From assembly GCF_002995495.1 (NCBI RefSeq), contig NZ_PVZV01000002.1, positions 744,001 to 808,000 on the forward strand: 64,000 nt of DNA. The letters are read 5' to 3'. Under the pieces are notes generated by a model. That model saw nothing but the letters and a program-made list of their open reading frames with translations. It was not told where the DNA came from and ran no database searches. This document shows positions 35,158-44,919 of the stretch, piece by piece (the stretch's first letter is position 1; each line of letters begins with the position of its first letter). Both the position numbers and the translations under genes were made by a program. Source of the DNA: Actinocorallia populi (GTDB lineage Bacteria > Actinomycetota > Actinomycetes > Streptosporangiales > Streptosporangiaceae).

Positions 35158-36027
35158 TCAGGCGCCGAGCGGGGGCACTCCGACGACCGGGTCGGCCTTC
35201 ATCGGAGTGGCGGCGCTCCGGCGGCTGCGCCGGCCCCGTCCTTCGAGCCAGGTGGCGAACCATCCCAGCACCAGGTTGAGGGCGATGTAGACGGCCGCCA
35301 CGACGATCGCCGCGGGGATGATGTTGCCGTAGTTGGCCGGGACGACGCGGAAACCCGCGTTCAGCAGGTCCTCGTAGGCGATGATGTAGCCCAGCGCGGT
35401 GTCCTTGAGCAGCACGATCATCTGGCTGACGATCGCGGGGAGCATCGCGGTGACGGCCTGCGGCAGCAGGATCAGCCGCATGACGCCGCCCTTGCGCAGG
35501 CCCAGCGCGTACGCGGCCTCGGACTGCCCGCGCGCGACCGAGTGGACGCCGGAGCGGAACACCTCGGCCAGGACCGAGCCGTTGTAGAGGGTGAGGCCGA
35601 TCACCACCGCCCAGAAGGCGGGCATGACGTAGCCGAAGATCGCGAACGCCCCGGCCTGGGCGAAGAAGATCATGATCAGGACGGGGACGGACCGGAAGAA
35701 CTCCACGATCCCGCCGGACGGGAGCCGCAGCCACCAGTGGTCCGACAGCCGCCCGAGGCCGAAGACCACCCCGAACAGCAGGGCCAGCACCGCCGAGACG
35801 GCGGCGGCCGACAGGGTGCCCCACAGGCCCGGCAGGATCAGCCCCGTCCACACCTCGGGGTCCAGGAAGGGCTTCCACAGCTCGGCGTCCCACTGGCCGG
35901 CCGCCGAGAAGCGCGCCCAGACGAACCAGGCGGCCAGCAGCGCCGCCAGCAGGCCGACCAGGGTCAGCACGTTGTGGCGCAGCCTGGCCCGCGGGCCGGG
36001 CGCGTCGAACAGCACTCCCGTGCTCAT
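35158..36027 (-). CDS. gluD: Glutamate-type ABC transporter permease GluD
   Basis: A 289-residue permease with a first membrane segment near 20-40, a periplasmic-side loop and a core of about five segments; the EAA-type loop EAAYALGLRKGGVMRLILLP (about 171-190) contacts the ATPase. With GluC it forms the membrane channel of a polar amino acid importer of the GluABCD type. Its start overlaps the gluC stop by four bases. Substrate by family and gene order: glutamate, possibly glutamine or aspartate. Confidence 0.92.
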   Translation of the reverse strand: MSTGVLFDAPGPRARLRHNVLTLVGLLAALLAAWFVWARFSAAGQWDAELWKPFLDPEVWTGLILPGLWGTLSAAAVSAVLALLFGVVFGLGRLSDHWWLRLPSGGIVEFFRSVPVLIMIFFAQAGAFAIFGYVMPAFWAVVIGLTLYNGSVLAEVFRSGVHSVARGQSEAAYALGLRKGGVMRLILLPQAVTAMLPAIVSQMIVLLKDTALGYIIAYEDLLNAGFRVVPANYGNIIPAAIVVAAVYIALNLVLGWFATWLEGRGRRSRRSAATPMKADPVVGVPPLGA

Positions 36028-36695
36028 CGGCGCACCGCCAGCCGCCGGGCCAGCCAGCCGGTGAGGTAGCCGACCGGAAGGGTGAGGATCATGTAGCCCG
36101 CGGCGAACCCGAGGAACACCATGACGACCGTTCCGGCACTTTCGTAGAGCATGTCCTTCATGACGAACGCAGCTTCCGCGTAACCGGCGACGATGACGAC
36201 GGTGGTGTTCTTGATCAGGGCGATGAGCACGCTGCCCAGCGGGGCGATGACCGCGCGGAAGGCCTGCGGCAGGATCACCATCCGCATCGACTGGGCGAAC
36301 GTCAGCCCGATGGCGCGGGAGGCCTCGGCCTGGCCCATCGGCACGGTGTTGACGCCCGCGCGCAGCGTCTCGCAGACGAAGGTCGACGTGTAGGCGGTCA
36401 GCCCGAGGACGGCCAGCCAGTAGCCGTTGAAGGCAGGGTCCTCGACGTCGAAGTTCAGCTGCAGGGTGTTGCTGATGCCCAGCGCGCAGAACAGCAGCAC
36501 CAGGGTGAGCGGGGTGTTGCGCAGGATGGTGACGTAGAGCGTCCCCATCCCGCGCAGCACCGGGACCGGCGAGACCCGCAGCGCGACCAGCAGGGTGCCC
36601 AGCAACAGGGAGAGCACGGCGCTCATCGCGGCCAGCCTGATCGTCGACCAGAAACCGGCGATGATGGCGTCGAAGTTCTCGATCAGCGCTGACAT
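36024..36695 (-). CDS. gluC: Glutamate-type ABC transporter permease GluC
   Basis: A 223-residue polar amino acid permease with about five membrane segments and the EAA loop EASRAIGLTFAQSMRMVILP (about 124-143). It pairs with GluD; the two genes overlap by four bases. It lies 41 bp downstream of gluB. The order gluA-gluB-gluC-gluD is that of the actinobacterial glutamate uptake operon. Confidence 0.92.
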   Translation of the reverse strand: MSALIENFDAIIAGFWSTIRLAAMSAVLSLLLGTLLVALRVSPVPVLRGMGTLYVTILRNTPLTLVLLFCALGISNTLQLNFDVEDPAFNGYWLAVLGLTAYTSTFVCETLRAGVNTVPMGQAEASRAIGLTFAQSMRMVILPQAFRAVIAPLGSVLIALIKNTTVVIVAGYAEAAFVMKDMLYESAGTVVMVFLGFAAGYMILTLPVGYLTGWLARRLAVRR

Positions 36696-36736
36696 CGTCC
36701 TCTATCCCGCGGTTCTCGTTCCCTGGGCGCCGTACG

Positions 36737-37591
36737 TCAGGCGCAGCCCTCGAAGGCGGGCGCCTCGGTGGGCAGCTGCAGGCCCTGCGTCTGGCCGAAC
36801 CACTTCTTCAGCAGCTGGGCGGCGGTGCCGTCCTTGTACATCTCGGCGATGGCGTCGTTGACCGCCTCGCAGCTCGCGGTGTCGCCCTTCTTCATGCCGA
36901 CGCCGTACTTCTCGTCGGTGAAGGGGGTGCCGAGGATCTTGTAGTCGCTGGGGTTCTGGGCGGCGAAGCCCGCCAGGATCAGGTCGTCGGTGGTCACGGC
37001 GTCGAGCGTCCCGCCCTTGAGCTTGGCCACGCACTCGCTGTAGGAGCCGGCCGGGACGAGCTTGGCCTTGATGCCCTGGCCGTCGGGGGCGGGGTCGGTG
37101 ATGCGCTTGTAGGAGTTGGAGCCGGACGCCTGGCAGATCAGCTTGTCCTTGAGGTCCTCGACCTTGGTGACGGAGCTCTCGTCGCTGCGGACCATGATGT
37201 CCTGGTGGGCCACGATGTAGGGGCCGGCGAAGGTCACCTTCTCCTTGCGCTCGTCCAGGATCGAGTAGGTGGCGACGACGAAGTCGACCTGGCCCTGCTG
37301 GATGAACGGCTCGCGGTTGGCGGAGATGGTCTCCTTCCAGGTGATGCCGCTCTCGGGGACGCCCAGCTTCTCGGCGATGTAGCGGGCGACGTCGACGTCG
37401 AAGCCCTCCATGGTGCCGTCGGGCTTCTTGACACCCAGCCCCGGCTGGTCGATCTTCACGCCGACCGTCAGCTTCTTGTCGTTCTTCGCCTTGTCCACAA
37501 GGCTGTCGGAACCACCTGCGTCACCGCCGCAGGCGGTCAGCGCGGTGGAGCCCAGAGCGAGGGCGGCCAGGGCCAGGACGATACGGCGCAT
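36737..37591 (-). CDS. gluB: Glutamate-binding lipoprotein GluB
   Basis: A 284-residue solute-binding protein with a lipoprotein signal ending LTAC (Cys21) and a type II periplasmic-binding fold: LTVGVKIDQPGLG, GFDVDVARYIAEKLG and FVVATYSILDERK are typical of the polar amino acid (SBP_bac_3) group. It captures the amino acid outside the membrane and delivers it to GluCD. It is 27 bp downstream of gluA. Confidence 0.93.
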   Translation of the reverse strand: MRRIVLALAALALGSTALTACGGDAGGSDSLVDKAKNDKKLTVGVKIDQPGLGVKKPDGTMEGFDVDVARYIAEKLGVPESGITWKETISANREPFIQQGQVDFVVATYSILDERKEKVTFAGPYIVAHQDIMVRSDESSVTKVEDLKDKLICQASGSNSYKRITDPAPDGQGIKAKLVPAGSYSECVAKLKGGTLDAVTTDDLILAGFAAQNPSDYKILGTPFTDEKYGVGMKKGDTASCEAVNDAIAEMYKDGTAAQLLKKWFGQTQGLQLPTEAPAFEGCA

Positions 37592-37618
37592 GGGGGGTGG
37601 ATCCTTTCGTGGGTCCTC

Positions 37619-38368
<750 letters not shown>

Positions 38369-38376
38369 AACCCAGG

Positions 38377-38437
38377 ACGCTACGTGGCGGATACGGATCA
38401 CGGGAAGGTATCGCCGATATCTATCTGATCACGGGAA
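38377..38437 (-). promoter_or_regulatory. gluA promoter with direct repeat
   Basis: TAGCGT (38382-38377 on the minus strand) is the likely -10. GATCACGGGAA occurs twice, at 38396-38406 and 38427-38437, 31 bp apart (about three helical turns); the first copy covers the expected -35 position. This looks like a regulator site on one face of the helix. Confidence 0.6.
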
Positions 38438-38550
38438 TGTCATCGCGCGAGGTCTCGCAATTTTGTAGGGGCTTTCGCGCTTTTTGGTGTTCTGTCACCG
38501 GCTCTCGCGGGGCCTGCGGGGCGGGCGCGCACGGGTACGCTGGGAGCGCC

Positions 38551-40047
38551 ATGAACGTCATGAATCCCGCTCCCTCCGCCGAGGCGCCTCGCACCTACGA
38601 GATCCGCACGTACGGCTGCCAGATGAACGTCCACGACTCCGAGCGCCTGGCCGGGCTGCTGGAGTCAGCCGGGTACGTCAAGGCGGACGAAGAGCCCGAC
38701 GTCATCGTCTTCAACACCTGCGCGGTGCGGGAGAACGCCGACAACCGGCTGTACGGCAACCTCGGCCACCTGCGCAGGCAGGCCGAGAACGGCCTGCAGA
38801 TCGCGGTGGGCGGCTGCCTGGCCCAGAAGGACCGCGACACGATCGTCAAGCGGGCGCCCTGGGTGGACGTGGTGTTCGGCACCCACAACATCGGCGCGCT
38901 GCCGGTGCTGCTGGAGCGGGCGCGCGTCCGGCAGGAGGCGCAGGTCGAGATCGAGGAGTCCCTGTCGGTCTTCCCCTCGACGCTGCCGACCCGCCGCGAG
39001 TCCCCCTACGCCGCCTGGGTGTCGGTCTCGGTCGGCTGCAACAACACCTGCACGTTCTGCATCGTGCCCTCCCTGCGCGGCAAGGAGAAGGACCGCCGGC
39101 CCGGCGAGATCCTCGCCGAGGTCGAGGCGCTGGTCGCCGAAGGCGTGCTCGAGGTGACGCTGCTGGGCCAGAACGTCAACGCCTACGGCTCGGAGTTCGG
39201 CGACAAGGCGGCGTTCGCCAAGCTGCTGCGCGCCTGCGGCGGGATCGACGGCCTGGAGCGGGTGCGCTTCACCTCCCCGCACCCCAAGGACTTCACCGAC
39301 GACGTGATCGCGGCGATGGCCGAGACCCCCAACGTCATGCCCTCGCTGCACATGCCGCTGCAGTCCGGCTCGGACGCGGTGCTGCGCGCGATGCGCCGCT
39401 CCTACCGCCAGGAGCGCTACCTGGGCATCATCGAGCGGGTCCGGGCGTCGATCCCGGACGCGGCGATCACCACCGACATCATCGTGGGCTTCCCCGGCGA
39501 GACCGAGGAGGACTTCGAGCAGACCCTGCACGTGGTGCGCGAGGCGCGGTTCTCCTCGGCGTTCACCTTCCAGTACTCCAAGCGCCCCGGCACCCCGGCG
39601 GCGACCATGGCGGACCAGGTGCCCAAGGAGGTCGTCCAGGCCCGCTACGAGCGGCTGGTCGAGCTGCAGGAGCAGATCTCCTGGGACGAGAACAAGAAGC
39701 AGGTCGGCCGCACCCTGGAGCTGCTGGTGGCCGAGGGCGAGGGCAGCAAGGACGGCGCCACGCGGCGCCTGTCCGGGCGCGCCCCCGACAACCGGCTGGT
39801 GCACTTCCAGCGCCCCGAGCAGGAGGTGCGCCCCGGCGACCTGGTGACGGTCGAGGTCACCTACGCCGCCCCGCACCACCTGCTGGCCGACGCGCCCGTG
39901 CGGTCCGTCCGGCGCACCCGGGCCGGGGACGCCTGGCAGGCCCGCCAGGAGGCGCCGCAGCAGGGCGGCGCGGTCTCGCTGGGCATGCCGAAGATCGGCG
40001 CTCCGGCGCCCGCTCCGGCTGCCTCCGGCTGCTCCACCTGCCCGTGA
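38551..40047 (+). CDS. miaB: tRNA-2-methylthio-N6-dimethylallyladenosine synthase MiaB
   Basis: A 498-residue methylthiotransferase: UPF0004 domain cysteines in [14 protein letters not shown] and GGCLAQ, radical SAM motif CNNTCTFC (about 164-171), TRAM domain (about 385-455) and a Pro/Ala-rich tail ending CSTCP. MiaB adds the 2-methylthio group to i6A37 of tRNAs, acting after MiaA, which is encoded 1 kb downstream. ATG 38551 has GGGAG 5 nt upstream and a TACGCT box at 38536-38541. Confidence 0.95.
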   Translation: MNVMNPAPSAEAPRTYEIRTYGCQMNVHDSERLAGLLESAGYVKADEEPDVIVFNTCAVRENADNRLYGNLGHLRRQAENGLQIAVGGCLAQKDRDTIVKRAPWVDVVFGTHNIGALPVLLERARVRQEAQVEIEESLSVFPSTLPTRRESPYAAWVSVSVGCNNTCTFCIVPSLRGKEKDRRPGEILAEVEALVAEGVLEVTLLGQNVNAYGSEFGDKAAFAKLLRACGGIDGLERVRFTSPHPKDFTDDVIAAMAETPNVMPSLHMPLQSGSDAVLRAMRRSYRQERYLGIIERVRASIPDAAITTDIIVGFPGETEEDFEQTLHVVREARFSSAFTFQYSKRPGTPAATMADQVPKEVVQARYERLVELQEQISWDENKKQVGRTLELLVAEGEGSKDGATRRLSGRAPDNRLVHFQRPEQEVRPGDLVTVEVTYAAPHHLLADAPVRSVRRTRAGDAWQARQEAPQQGGAVSLGMPKIGAPAPAPAASGCSTCP

Positions 40048-40057
40048 GGGGGCGCGC

Positions 40058-40726
40058 GTGCTGATCGGCGCCGCGGTGTGCCCGCACCCGCCCCTGCTCG
40101 TGCCCGAGCTGGCCGGAGCGGCCGCGGACGAGCTGGCGGGGCTGCGCGAGGCCTGCCGCCGGGCGATCGCGCCGCTGCTGGCGGCGGACGAGCTCGTGGT
40201 GGTGGGCGGCGGCCCCGAGACGCGCGCCTTCGGCCCGTCGGCGGCGGGCACGTTCCGCCCCTACGGCCTCGACCTCCAGGTGGGTCCCGGCGAGCCGGTG
40301 CTGCCGCTGTCCCTGACGGTGGGGCGCTGGCTGCTGGGCGGGGCGCGGGCCGCACGCTTCCAGGAGGTGGCGTTCGACGCCGCGCCCGCCGACTGCCTGG
40401 AGCTGGGCCGCGAGCTGGCACGGGACGACGTGGCGCTGCTGGTCATGGGCGACGGCTCGGCCTGCCGGGACGAGAAGGCCCCCGGCTACCTGGACGAGCG
40501 GGCCGGCCCCTACGACCGCGAGGTGGCGCGGGCCCTGGAACACGCCGACGCCGCCGCGCTCGGCCGGCTCGACCCCGTGGCGTCGGGGGAGCTGATGGCG
40601 GCCGGGCGGGCGGCGTGGCAGGTCCTGGCCGGCGCGGCGCAGGCCGGGTCCGGCCGGCTGCGCGGCGAGCTGCTGGCCGACGAGGCCCCCTACGGCGTCG
40701 GCTACTTCGTGGCGGCCTGGACGTAG
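40058..40726 (+). CDS. Class III extradiol dioxygenase subunit B-like protein
   Basis: A 222-residue LigB-like protein with the N-terminal CPHPPLLVPEL motif and MGDGSACRDEKAPGYLDERA near 129-148. The fold is that of class III extradiol ring-cleavage dioxygenases, but this actinobacterial group is short and found between miaB and miaA rather than in aromatic pathways, so catalytic activity is doubtful. GAGGGGG precedes the GTG start by 5 nt; it begins 10 bp after miaB and is probably in the same transcript. Confidence 0.82.
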   Translation: MLIGAAVCPHPPLLVPELAGAAADELAGLREACRRAIAPLLAADELVVVGGGPETRAFGPSAAGTFRPYGLDLQVGPGEPVLPLSLTVGRWLLGGARAARFQEVAFDAAPADCLELGRELARDDVALLVMGDGSACRDEKAPGYLDERAGPYDREVARALEHADAAALGRLDPVASGELMAAGRAAWQVLAGAAQAGSGRLRGELLADEAPYGVGYFVAAWT

Positions 40727-40741
40727 CCGGCCGGACGGGCG

Positions 40742-40939
40742 CTACCTGGGCGGCTGCTGGCCCTGCCGCCGGGCCTGCTGGGCCGCGGCCTCCTTGGCCC
40801 GCCGCTGCGCCTCGTCCACCTGGCCCCGGTACTTGTTCCCCGTCCGGCGGTCGATCATGTCGCCCGCCTTGTCGATGGCGGGGCCCGCCTTGTCGCCGTG
40901 CTTGCCCAGCAGGTCCATGAACTTCTGGACGATGCTCAT
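40742..40939 (-). CDS. MT0933-like antitoxin-family protein
   Basis: A 65-residue highly charged protein of the Rv0909/MT0933 type: MSIVQKFMDLLGKHGDKAG at the start, the K-A-G-D-xx-D-xxTGxKY core (about 25-38) and a Gln/Arg-rich tail. The family was named from a mycobacterial toxin-antitoxin pair, but no toxin gene is next to it here; solitary copies between miaB and miaA are common in actinobacteria. GGGGGA precedes the ATG. It lies on the opposite strand to its neighbours. The real role is unknown. Confidence 0.8.
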   Translation of the reverse strand: MSIVQKFMDLLGKHGDKAGPAIDKAGDMIDRRTGNKYRGQVDEAQRRAKEAAAQQARRQGQQPPR

Positions 40940-41050
40940 CCTCGTTCCCCCGATACTGGTTCGGGCGGCGCCGTCCGTTGGCGTCCGCCGATCTCACCTG
41001 TACCTACCCACGAACCTGCCACCACCCCTATCTGCGGAAACCGATAATTC

Positions 41051-41971
41051 GTGAACGTGATCTCTGTCGTCGGACCCACCGCGGCGGGCAAGTCGGACCT
41101 GGCCGTCGATCTGGCGCTGCGCCTGGGCGGTGAGGCGGTCAACACCGACTCCATGCAGCTCTACCGGGGCATGGACATCGGCACCGCCAAGCTGACCGTC
41201 GCCGAACGGCGCGGGGTGCCCCACCACCTGCTGGACGTCTGGGACGTCACCGAGCCCGCCAGCGTCGCCGAGTACCAGCGGGCGGCGCACGGGGCGGTCG
41301 CGCAGATCCGGTCCAGGGGCCGGGTGCCCGTCCTGGTCGGCGGGTCGGGGCTCTACGTGCGCGCGGCGCTGGACGACCTGGAGTTCCCCGGCACGGACCC
41401 GGAGATCAGGGCCCGGCTCGAGGCCGAACTGGCCGAGCGGGGTCCGAGTGAGTTGTTCGCCCGGCTGCGGGAGGCCGACCCGCAGGCGGCACGGGCGATC
41501 CTGCCGAGCAACGGGCGGCGGATCGTGCGGGCCCTGGAGGTCATGGAGCTGACCGGGCGGCCCTTCACCGCCAGCCTGCCCCAGCACCGCTACCGGGACC
41601 CCGAGACGGTGCAGCTGGGCCTGCTGGTGCCCCGTCCCGAGCTCGACGAGCGCATCGCGCTGCGGGTCGACCGCATGTGGGAGGCGGGGTTCGTCGCGGA
41701 GGTCGAGGCGCTGGAGAAGGCCGGCCTGCGCGAGGGCCGCACCGCCTCGGCCGCGCTCGGCTACGCCCAGGTGCTGCGCTTCCTGGCGGGCGAGTGGAGC
41801 CAGGAGCAGGCCAGGGAGGAGACGGTCAGGGCGACCCGGCGGTTCGCCCGGCGCCAGGAGTCGTGGTTCCGCCGCGACCCGCGCATCCACTGGCTGCCCT
41901 ACGACGCGCCCGACCTGCTGGAGCGCGCGCTGGAGCTGTGCGCGGGCGGCACCGGGGTTTCCTCGATCTGA
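41051..41971 (+). CDS. miaA: tRNA dimethylallyltransferase
   Basis: A 306-residue MiaA with P-loop GPTAAGKS (8-15), DSMQLYRGMDIGTAK (about 33-47), GGSGLYVRA and the tRNA-binding TRRFARRQ with the later FRRDPRI. It transfers a dimethylallyl group to A37 of tRNAs reading UNN codons, the substrate for MiaB. GTG start; no clear ribosome-binding site, AT-rich GATAAT lies only two bases upstream. In mycobacteria and streptomycetes dapF and hflX follow miaA; here a 12-kb block intervenes and dapF is absent. Confidence 0.95.
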   Translation: MNVISVVGPTAAGKSDLAVDLALRLGGEAVNTDSMQLYRGMDIGTAKLTVAERRGVPHHLLDVWDVTEPASVAEYQRAAHGAVAQIRSRGRVPVLVGGSGLYVRAALDDLEFPGTDPEIRARLEAELAERGPSELFARLREADPQAARAILPSNGRRIVRALEVMELTGRPFTASLPQHRYRDPETVQLGLLVPRPELDERIALRVDRMWEAGFVAEVEALEKAGLREGRTASAALGYAQVLRFLAGEWSQEQAREETVRATRRFARRQESWFRRDPRIHWLPYDAPDLLERALELCAGGTGVSSI

Positions 41972-42023
41972 CGTTTGTCATAGCCTGCTTTTCGAATCGT
42001 ATTCGGTTTGGAGAGGAGGGGTC

Positions 42024-42779
42024 GTGACGCGACCCGCGACGACGGCCTGGAGCGTCAAAGGCCACATCCAGGAGCTCGGCGGAGCGTTCATGTTCTCCCG
42101 GGAGGCCAGGGCCTTCGGGGAGGGCACGGGGGTTCCGGGCTTCATCGGCCCGTACATGAAGGGCCGCTGCGGCGTGCTCGGCGACGTCGACGCCGACGTG
42201 GTGACCTCGGCGGTGGGCTTCTTCCACCCGCAGGCGGTCCGGGAGGCCTGGGAGTCGGTCGAGATGCCCGCCGCCCAGGCCGCGGAGGGCTACCTGCACG
42301 CCTGCCACGAGTTCGGCCGGCGCAAGCTCGCCTCCTTCGACGGGTCCGAGCGGCTGTCCGAGCTGCTGCTGGCCGTCGTGCGCCACGGGGACGCCACCGG
42401 AGCGCCCCTGTTCGCCGGATGGCGGGCCATGCCGCTCGCCGACGACGCGCGCGCCCTGGTCATGCAGCTCGTGCACACCCTGCGGGAGTTCCGCGGCGGG
42501 CTGCACTTCCTGGCGGTCCGGGCCGCCGGGCTGGCTCCGGTGCAGGCCGTCCTGATCGGCGGTTCGCCCATGTTCGGGGCCCGTGACCAGGCCCTGCTCT
42601 ACGGGTGGCCGGAGTCGGAGCTGGCCGAGGTCACCGACGAGCAGCGGGACCGCTGGCAGGAGGCCGAGCTGGTCACCGACCGGCTCGCCCAGCAGGCGTT
42701 CTCCGTGCTCGACAAGGCCGAGAGCGAGGAGCTCGCGGCACTCATGGCGAAGGCGCACGCGGCGGCGCTCTCCCGGTGA
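42024..42779 (+). CDS. SCO6745-like family protein
   Basis: A 251-residue, mostly alpha-helical cytoplasmic protein without recognised catalytic motifs. The N-terminus (KGHIQELGGAFMFS ... FIGPYMKGRCGVLGDVDADVV) and the helical Ala/Glu-rich body match the actinobacterial SCO6745 family, whose function is not known. A strong ribosome-binding site GAGAGGAGGGG lies just before GTG 42024. It is 52 bp after miaA but has an AT-rich gap (GAATCGTATTCGG around 41994-42006) that may be a promoter. Confidence 0.6.
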   Translation: MTRPATTAWSVKGHIQELGGAFMFSREARAFGEGTGVPGFIGPYMKGRCGVLGDVDADVVTSAVGFFHPQAVREAWESVEMPAAQAAEGYLHACHEFGRRKLASFDGSERLSELLLAVVRHGDATGAPLFAGWRAMPLADDARALVMQLVHTLREFRGGLHFLAVRAAGLAPVQAVLIGGSPMFGARDQALLYGWPESELAEVTDEQRDRWQEAELVTDRLAQQAFSVLDKAESEELAALMAKAHAAALSR

Positions 42780-43078
42780 AGGGGCGGGCGTCCGGAGATG
42801 TCCCCCGGGGGAGACCCGCCGAAGTCGGGACCGCTGTCCCTTAGCGGCGGGATCTTCGGACCCGTAATTTCTCCTGTGTAAGGGGGTACGCACGCCACCG
42901 GGTCGGGAGCCCCGGAACGAGCGGCGGACCAGAAGGGCCGGCGGTCATACTCTTGGCGGGGGACGACCGACCGGCCCTTCGTCTTCCCTTCATCCATACC
43001 GGGACGGGCGAACGCACCGAGCCGCATCGCGCATCGTGATATCTCACTTGCTCTCTGTTGTCCGCGACGGGAGCGGTG
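42780..43078. other. Gap before the peptide ABC operon
   Basis: 299 bp without a gene. It holds a nested inverted repeat (CCGAAG 42819-42824 with CTTCGG 42854-42859, and inside it CCGCT 42831-42835 with AGCGG 42843-42847) that may end the preceding transcript, and an AT-richer end (ATATCTCACTTG) that probably contains the operon promoter. Confidence 0.5.
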
Positions 43079-44026
43079 ATGCTCGTCCTGCTCGTCCGCC
43101 GCTGCTCGTCCGCACTGGTGCTGGCGGCGCTGGCGGCCAGCCTCGGCTACCTGCTGGCCGGAGCGGCTCTGGACCCGCGCGCCCGGCTGGAGGCGGCGCG
43201 GCCCCGGCCCCCGCAGCCGGCGATCGAGGCCGAGCTGACCGCGCTGAACCTCAACGACCGCACCCCGCTGCACGTCCGCTACCTCACCTGGGCCTCCGGA
43301 GCGGTGCGCGGCGACTTCGGACGCACCCTGCACGGCACCCCCGTCAGCGACGAACTGCCCCGGAGGCTTGGGACGAGCCTGCTCCTGCTGCTGCCCGGCG
43401 CGGTCCTGGGCGCGGCCCTCGGAGTGCTGCTCGGCGCCCTGTCGGTGCTGCATCCGGGGCCGGACAAGGCGCTGACGGTGCTGTCCCACGTCCTGCTGGC
43501 CACGCCCGTCTTCGTGCTCGCGGTCCTGCTGCAACTGGGAGCACAGCACGCCAACGCCGCGATGGGCGGCCACTTCTTCCAATGGGTCGGCGAGGGCACG
43601 GACCTCACCTCCCGGTTGCGGCACCTGGTCCTGCCGACCGCGACGGTGGCACTGCTCCAGGCGGCCCTCTACAGCCGCTACCAGCGGGCGCTGATGCGCG
43701 ACGTCCTGGAGGCCGAGCACGTCAGGGCGGCGCGCGCCCGCGGCCTCCGGCGGCACCACGCCCTCCTCAAGCACGGCCTGCGCACCGCTCTCGTGCCCAC
43801 CAGCACCTTCTTCGCCTACGACCTGGGCCTGCTGCTGCTCGGTGCGGCCTTCGTCGAGCAGGCCTACGGCAGGCACGGGATGGGTGCCTGGCTGCTGGAC
43901 TCGCTGCGCGAGGCCGACCCCCACCCGGTCGCCGCCTGCGTCGCGGTGGCGGCGCTGCTCGTGCCCACCGCCACCGTCCTGGCCGGGGCCGCACACCGCC
44001 TCCTTCTCCCAGGGAGCCGTACATGA
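43079..44026 (+). CDS. Peptide-type ABC transporter permease (OppB/DppB-like)
   Basis: A 315-residue permease with about six membrane segments; it is short in the first periplasmic loop. HVRYLTWASGAVRGDFGRT is typical for OppB/DppB proteins, and ARARGLRRHHALLKHGLRTAL (about 218-238) is the ATPase-contact loop. It forms half of the membrane channel for oligopeptides, nickel or similar. ATG 43079 has GGGAG 5 nt upstream; in-frame GTG 43076 and TTG 43058 are alternatives. First of four coupled genes. Confidence 0.87.
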   Translation: MLVLLVRRCSSALVLAALAASLGYLLAGAALDPRARLEAARPRPPQPAIEAELTALNLNDRTPLHVRYLTWASGAVRGDFGRTLHGTPVSDELPRRLGTSLLLLLPGAVLGAALGVLLGALSVLHPGPDKALTVLSHVLLATPVFVLAVLLQLGAQHANAAMGGHFFQWVGEGTDLTSRLRHLVLPTATVALLQAALYSRYQRALMRDVLEAEHVRAARARGLRRHHALLKHGLRTALVPTSTFFAYDLGLLLLGAAFVEQAYGRHGMGAWLLDSLREADPHPVAACVAVAALLVPTATVLAGAAHRLLLPGSRT

Positions 44027-44919
44027 CGGGCCTCACGCACTCTCTGCAGCCGAGTCCCCGCCGCCTCCGCCGTCTGCTGCGGCCCCGGCCGACCCGCCCT
44101 TCGGAGGGCGGGCCGCTGCGGCGGCTGGTCCGCGACAGGGCCGCGTTCTGCGGCGGCGTGCTGCTCGCGGTGCTGGTGTCGCTGGCGCTGGCCGGAGCCC
44201 TCGGCAGGGACTGGCGCGCCCTGGACCTGAGCGCCCTGCGCGAACCGCCGTCGGCACGGCACTGGTTCGGCACCACCGGCACCGGCCGCGACATGTTCGC
44301 CCTCAGCCTGCGGGGCATGCGCCGCTCGCTGGCGGTCGGCCTGTCCGCCGGACTGCTGGCCACCGCGATCGCCGCCCTCGTGGGCGCCTTCGCCGGCCTG
44401 GTCGGCGGGCCGGCCGACCGGCTGCTCATGGGCACCGCAGACCTCCTGCTGGTGCTGCCGGGCGTGCTGCTGGTGGCCGTCCTGGCACCCGAGGGGGCCT
44501 CATGGGGCACGGTCGTGCTGCTGCTGGCGGCCTTCCTGTGGCCGTTGACCGCGCGGACCGTGCGGGCCCAGACCCGCGCCCTCGCCGAACGCGAGTTCGT
44601 CCTTGCCGCCTTCTATACGGGCGCGTCCCGCCGCCGCGTCGTGCTGCGCCACCTGCTGCCCAACCTGGCGGGGCTGCTGAGCGCGGACGCGGCCGTGAAC
44701 GTCGGCGTGGCGATCATGGGCGAGAGCGGCCTGGCCTTCCTCGGCTTCGGCGTGCGCCCGCCGGACGTGTCCCTGGGCATCCTCATCGCCGACGGCACCT
44801 CCGCGGCCACCGTCTACCCCTGGTTGTTCCTTCCTCCCGCCGTGCTGCTGACCCTGATCGTGCTGGCCGTCAACCTCCTGGGCGACGGCCTGCACCGCGC
44901 GATGGACGCCGACCGGTGA
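44023..44919 (+). CDS. Peptide-type ABC transporter permease (OppC/DppC-like)
   Basis: A 298-residue permease with an Arg-rich N-terminus, about six membrane segments, the OppC-typical HWFGTTGTGRDMFALSLRGMR (cut at about 83-100) and the contact loop REFVLAAFYTGASRRRVVLRH (cut) near 190-210. It pairs with the preceding permease. Its ATG overlaps the upstream stop (ATGA) and its stop overlaps the next GTG (GTGA). Confidence 0.88.
   Translation: MTGLTHSLQPSPRRLRRLLRPRPTRPSEGGPLRRLVRDRAAFCGGVLLAVLVSLALAGALGRDWRALDLSALREPPSARHWFGTTGTGRDMFALSLRGMRRSLAVGLSAGLLATAIAALVGAFAGLVGGPADRLLMGTADLLLVLPGVLLVAVLAPEGASWGTVVLLLAAFLWPLTARTVRAQTRALAEREFVLAAFYTGASRRRVVLRHLLPNLAGLLSADAAVNVGVAIMGESGLAFLGFGVRPPDVSLGILIADGTSAATVYPWLFLPPAVLLTLIVLAVNLLGDGLHRAMDADR

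Noticed and set aside
40742-40939. Toxin-antitoxin module with the MT0933-like protein
   Set aside because: No adjacent toxin-like gene; neighbours are the LigB-like gene and miaA, the usual place of solitary copies.
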